A DNA stretch of 64,000 bases from Lota lota (lineage: Eukaryota > Chordata > Actinopteri > Gadiformes > Lotidae): the NCBI GenBank assembly GCA_026745465.1, contig JACYXH010000091.1:835001-899000 (forward strand), written 5' to 3'. The notes under the pieces were generated by a model that ran no database searches, had not been told where the DNA came from, and saw only the letters and a list, made by a program, of their open reading frames with translations. A program made the translations under genes and the position numbers. Within the stretch, counting starts at the first letter, position 1. Each line of letters begins with the position of its first letter. This document shows, one piece after another, positions 56,440 through 64,000 of this stretch.

Positions 56440-56625
56440 ATCTGTTAAAGTTACTAAGCAGATGCTTTTATCCAATGTGAGTGACAATGAATTCTGATAG
56501 GCATCAGTTAAGGAGAAGGTACAGGGTGAGGTGTCTGGCTCCAATGATGACTACAGGTTGGCCTGCGAATATCGCTGGGGATCAAGCCCAGTACCTAGCA
56601 ACTATAGTATCCTGCCCCTACTACA
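56440..56625 (+). repeat. Dispersed repeat copy (GCAGATGCTTTTATCCAATG family)
   Basis: Starts AAGCAGATGCTTTTATCCAA and ends with GGGGATCAAGCCCAG (B-box-like) and ATCCTGCCCCTACTACA. The same layout is seen at 14515-14700. Confidence 0.55.
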
Positions 56626-57134
56626 TTATTAGTTGAACAATTACCACAGAGACATAAAGCAAAATTGGCGTTATTGCCAATTTGTCACATTTTCCAGGTG
56701 TACAACAAAAGGTGTGCCGGTGAGATTTAGAGTCAGCGCCTTTGCACTGATCGTTTTGTATTTTTGTTAATAGCCATGTTGCTCTGCCGCTGTCAATACC
56801 TAAGGGAATGGATCTGACGTTTGGCCTGATAACAACAGCCAACCACAGCCCAAAGCAGCAGTCACATGGGTCCGCTACAGCGCTCAGCCATCTGTTCTTC
56901 AAATCGAGGCAGATGTTATACAGGAAATGTATTCATGGAAGTAGAATAACAACAACACACAGACAGTGCTGTGTTCTTGTAGCTCTGTGATGATCTTGCT
57001 GTTGTTGGTTAATGTCAAATAAACTCCACAGTGATCAATTCGATGTGAGTTTGTGTGCTCCCAACAATACATCAGACACACTGAAAGTTTGTCTCACTAC
57101 ACTCATGCCTCCATCTTAGCAGGAATTCCTATGT

Positions 57135-57247
<113 letters not shown>

Positions 57248-57498
57248 AACACACACACTAATGTACAAAATGTAGCTTTTTCGATACATATATTGTTGTT
57301 TGATGCTGAATAACTCACGCGAGAAAAGTTTGCGGTTTGCGCAAGCAACCTCGCAATAACGCAAGTAGAATAGTCGCTTCGCTTTTGGTGTGAAAGCACC
57401 ATTACGTTTAGTTACACGGCAAGTACAGGGTATGCGGGCTGTAATCTAAAGCAGTGTTAGTTTCCCCCTTGTTATGTTTAGTTACAGGCTAAGTACAC

Positions 57499-59941
57499 GA
57501 CCCATACGAACGACCCCTATCGACTTCTTGAAGAAACAACAAGTCACGTATGTCAAGGTTCAGTCTTGGCAAAACAAAATGGATGACATTCATTTTATAG
57601 TGGAAAATGCGACATTTTAAGATAATTTCAGAACATTTCTAGCGATAAATGTGAATTTTATTTTCGTAATGTTCAGTCAGTGAATGTATATGATGTTTAG
57701 TATGTTAATTAAGGCAACGCTTTCTATCGTTGCCATGGTGATTCAAATGGACGCTGCTTTCCCTCAGCTTGCTTGTGGTTTGAATCAATGTTTTTGCGTT
57801 GTGCAGTCATCTGAGCTGTTGTGTTCAGGGCTATTTTATGTAACTGATTATGTTCTTTCAAAAAAAAATGTTTTCGAGTGACCCAGGGAGGACATTAATT
57901 ATTCTTTGGGACGGATGAGGACGATGTGGTTTTGTGGTGCACAACGGAAGTCTATGTTCGCTTTGCTTTCGCCGAAAAAAATCCATTCCAACGGTTCCTT
58001 TTATGAATACACTGTGTTGATCAAGATAAACATGACAAATCAACAAAGTAAAAGGCAGACGAAAAACATTCTAAAAGGCTACTCAAATTATCAACATGGA
58101 CATAGACATAGACATACAATAAGTGACGCAAACATTTATTGAATGCGGGGACACATAATTACTTAGGAGTGAGATGGAGACGTCTGGTCTCTTATATGCA
58201 TCAGGGCATTAAGGTTTATTAGTAATTAGGGGACCTAGGGGTCAAGGACACCTGGGGTCTCTTTTATATGAAAGGGCCTCAAGGATATACGATATATAAT
58301 TTGGGGCCTCTAGCCCTACAGGAAGCGATTCACAAAGCATAATCAAATGCATCATTGAAACACATTGGAAATAAAAGGCATTGCAATAAATTAATCTAAA
58401 GTCATTGGAAAGAGATAGGAACCTGGCCATTAGACCTATCAACCAGGGGCCCCGTGGGATCGCTCTGTGAAAATGTCAGTCTCTGCAAAAAGGAAGCCAG
58501 GTGCAGCGGTGTAACCCTAACTCTAAGCTGCGGATGTCATTCCAGGGACCCAGGGGAACGTGTGTATGCATTTTGGCATCTCTACCCATCTTGAAAGAGC
58601 ATAAATGGGCGTGACCTCCAACCTTAGAGTAAATAGCCATAAAACTGCATCAGTTTCAAGTTTCCCATTTCCGGTGAAATGGAGATAGAAACTTGTGCCT
58701 TAAGGCGTGTAAAGACAGCTGGCCTGTGGACAATGTTTTTCAGATATGAGGTCAAAAGGGGCCTTCGCCACACCCCTTATGAGATATAAAAACGTTCCTG
58801 TGCATTTCACTCCTCACTTTCCCCCCCTATGAGATAAAGGTCTGATTCTCAGATATACGCATTGGATCGGTGGGGTGTAGGTCTGGGAAGAATTTTAGCT
58901 CAAAATCTCAGAAGTGGGCCGCGGGGTGAGAGGTCACGAGATGGAGCATCATCTGAGGCTTTTTAAGTTACTCCCTTTAGGGCTAGACTCCCAAATTTAT
59001 AATCTTACTTGGCCTCTTCATATGGCCCTCTTTTATAAGCAAGAGACCCCAGGTCTCTTGCTCACTCCCAAGTGTCCTTGACCCCTAGGTCACCTACTAA
59101 TTACATAACTTCCTGTACGGCTGAATGTATAATATATTATCTACTATTATAGGGGGGATTCATTTGTTATGATTACCTTGTACAACAAAACGAATATATA
59201 TAATTAACCTTTGGAATGGAATTTTTGGCGGAAGCAAAGCGGACATACATTTCCGATTTTCCCCACAAAAATACGTCGGCCTAGTCCGTCCCAAAGAAGA
59301 ATAAATGTAATCTGTGGGTCACTCGAAAATCTACGTTTTTATTGAAAGAACATTGTCTAACAGCGGTATTACTTTGCCATGATTATCTTGTAAAACAAAA
59401 AGTATTTCTAAAAGGAACCGTTGGAATGGATTTCTTTCAGCTGAAGCAAAGTGAACAGATTTCCGTTGTGCACCACAAAAACACATCGTCCTCATCCGTC
59501 CCAAAGAAGAATTAAAGTCCTCCCTGAGTCACTCGAAAATATTTTATTTGAAAGAACATTTACATAAAATAGCCCTGAACACAGCTCAGATGACTACACA
59601 GTGCAAAGACATTGATTCCAACCACATGCAAGCTGAGTGGTTTCAGGGATAGCAGCGTCCATATGAATCACCATGGCAACGATAGAAAAGGTTGCATTAA
59701 GTAACATACTAAACATATGCATTCACTGCCTGAAGATTACGAAAATAAAATTCACATTTATCACTAGAAATTTTATCAAAACACATTTTAATGCTGAAAC
59801 TATCTTAAAATGTTGCATTTTCCACTGAGAATAAAACGAATGTCATCAATTTGTTTTGGCAAAACAGAACCTTGACAATTATTGCTGTTTCTTCGAACAA
59901 TCGATAGGGGGCTAAAACGTTCATATGGGTCAATTTGGCTG
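57499..59941. mobile_element. Giant foldback element with long inverted arms
   Basis: The left arm (about 57499-58010) is present inverted at about 59401-59941, with roughly 80-90 percent identity by eye; both outer ends read GACCCAT(A)(C/T)GAACG. Landmarks shared in inverse orientation include TTGCCATGGTGATTCA, CAGTCATCTGAGCTG / its complement, and CTTTGGGACGGATGAGGACG. A second, inner inverted pair is 58200-58310 versus 58980-59110 (sharing GACCTAGGGGTCAAGGACAC). A third partial copy of the inner half of the arm occupies 59161-59360, a direct duplicate of 59401-59545 in the right arm. No transposase-like frame is visible. The whole could fold into a stem of about 1 kb. I cannot assign it to a known family. 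Confidence 0.8.
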
Positions 59942-60227
59942 ACATAAACAAACAACCTATTCTGTCCTTTAGGTTGGAGATCACGTTGGTTAAGTTACAG
60001 GGTAACTACAGTATAGCAGTATTGAATATCGATATTTTGCAAGGTATTGTATCGAAGTTAGAAAATCCAGTATCGTGACAACACTAATACACACATACAC
60101 AGAAACGCACCAGAAATTTCTGTCTACCTCTGTATCTCAGTCTCGGGCTTATTGGTCTGTCTGTCTCTCCACCTGCCTGTCTATTGATCTGTCTGTCTGT
60201 CAGCTGTCTGTCTGTTGATCTGACTGT
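59942..60227. other. Spacer between foldback element and st6galnac5
   Basis: No gene seen. Contains a CTGTCTGT-rich stretch (60150-60255) running into the st6galnac5 3' end. Confidence 0.5.
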
Positions 60228-63347
<3,120 letters not shown>

Positions 63348-64000
63348 CTGGCGGGTGGCCAAGGGTTAAAGGGTACACGGTGAAAAGTCAAACTATCCTT
63401 GCAGCAAAATGAATTATGTATTGCAGCAAAATACATTTTCTGAGAGAACATAACACTTTTTGGGGTGTAAATATACAGTTACAAAAGCCAACACATACAC
63501 AAACACGTCCACACGTTGAACAGTGAAGGGACTTCTGGGAACTAGCTTCAGTCCACAACCTATCCATAACAGGCATCATTGTGCAAGAGGCCTGACTCAA
63601 ACACAGGTTTCTGAATTCACTGTACATTGCTTTTGATAAAAGCATCTCCTAAATTACTCAATATGAATAGAAGAACAGATGGACAAATACATGATATACA
63701 ATGACTTCCACTACTTGACATGCGTATTTGGATTGTGTGATAAAAATCTGTTCCCCTGTTGCCAAAAAACAGGATTTAATATCCTGCGGTGATACTTATT
63801 TTCAGATAGACTTGCCAATCTGAAAAAAGAAGAAGAAAAAAGACAGCTATGAATGTCTGCATTTTATTAGCCATTTAGCCACATTGGAATCAAAAGCAGA
63901 AAATAATGCATTTGAAGGCCAACTGGGCATAATTTAGATTAAAAAAACGCTTGCATTGATACAAGGTATTGATTTAGTATGCCAAAGCCTGAATTGTATA
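63348..64000. other. Intron sequence of st6galnac5 at the window edge
   Basis: By inference this is part of the intron between the off-window first exon and the exon at 63347. I see no exon or repeat of note in it. Confidence 0.6.

Overview
The window looks like a piece of a teleost fish nuclear chromosome. Genes are split into many short exons with GT/AG borders, most introns are under 2 kb, and the encoded proteins match vertebrate families along their whole length. Simple-sequence repeats are very dense (CA/GT, AG, GAAA, AT and mononucleotide G/C runs of about 20-35 bases). That density is reminiscent of gadiform (cod-like) genomes, but the species is an inference.

Eight protein-coding genes can be supported; seven appear complete and one runs off the right edge. 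From left to right: tmem275 (minus, 3836-4417, small two-pass membrane protein), mknk1 (minus, 7585-12713, MAP-kinase-interacting kinase, 14 coding exons, 496 aa), mob3c (minus, 13406-15465, MOB adaptor, 3 coding exons, 216 aa), elovl1 (plus, 28219-30032, very-long-chain fatty-acid elongase, 7 coding exons, 321 aa), zfyve9-like (minus, 32055-42160, FYVE-domain SARA homologue, 16 coding exons, 1001 aa), btf3l4 (minus, 42965-45275, NAC-beta-like, 5 coding exons, 158 aa), ptgfr-like prostanoid receptor (minus, 46772-48194, 2 coding exons, 363 aa), and the last three coding exons of st6galnac5 (minus, 60228-63347). All exon joins given here were checked by hand for phase and length, and each summed CDS is a multiple of three.

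From memory, the human counterparts of all these genes lie on the short arm of chromosome 1 (mknk1-mob3c, and zfyve9-btf3l4, are direct neighbours there). The window is therefore a rearranged but syntenic block. The genes do not form one pathway: they cover translation control (mknk1), Hippo-type adaptors (mob3c), sphingolipid acyl-chain synthesis (elovl1), endosomal signalling (zfyve9), nascent-chain binding (btf3l4), prostaglandin sensing (ptgfr) and ganglioside sialylation (st6galnac5).

Non-coding space (15.5-28 kb, 30.7-32 kb, 48.2-60.2 kb) holds microsatellites, a decayed PIF/Harbinger DNA transposon (~52.9-54.96 kb), a dispersed tRNA-tail-like repeat family, and a 2.4 kb giant foldback element (57.5-59.9 kb) with ~0.5 kb inverted arms. 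A non-LTR retrotransposon fossil sits inside a zfyve9 intron.

The most striking observation is in zfyve9. A 48-bp minisatellite of 17 units consists of tandem copies of the 3' splice acceptor plus the first 20 bases of the downstream exon. Every unit keeps CAG|TTT, the period is divisible by three, and the array is open in the gene's own reading frame. Use of an upstream copy would insert multiples of a 16-residue peptide into the conserved C-terminal region.
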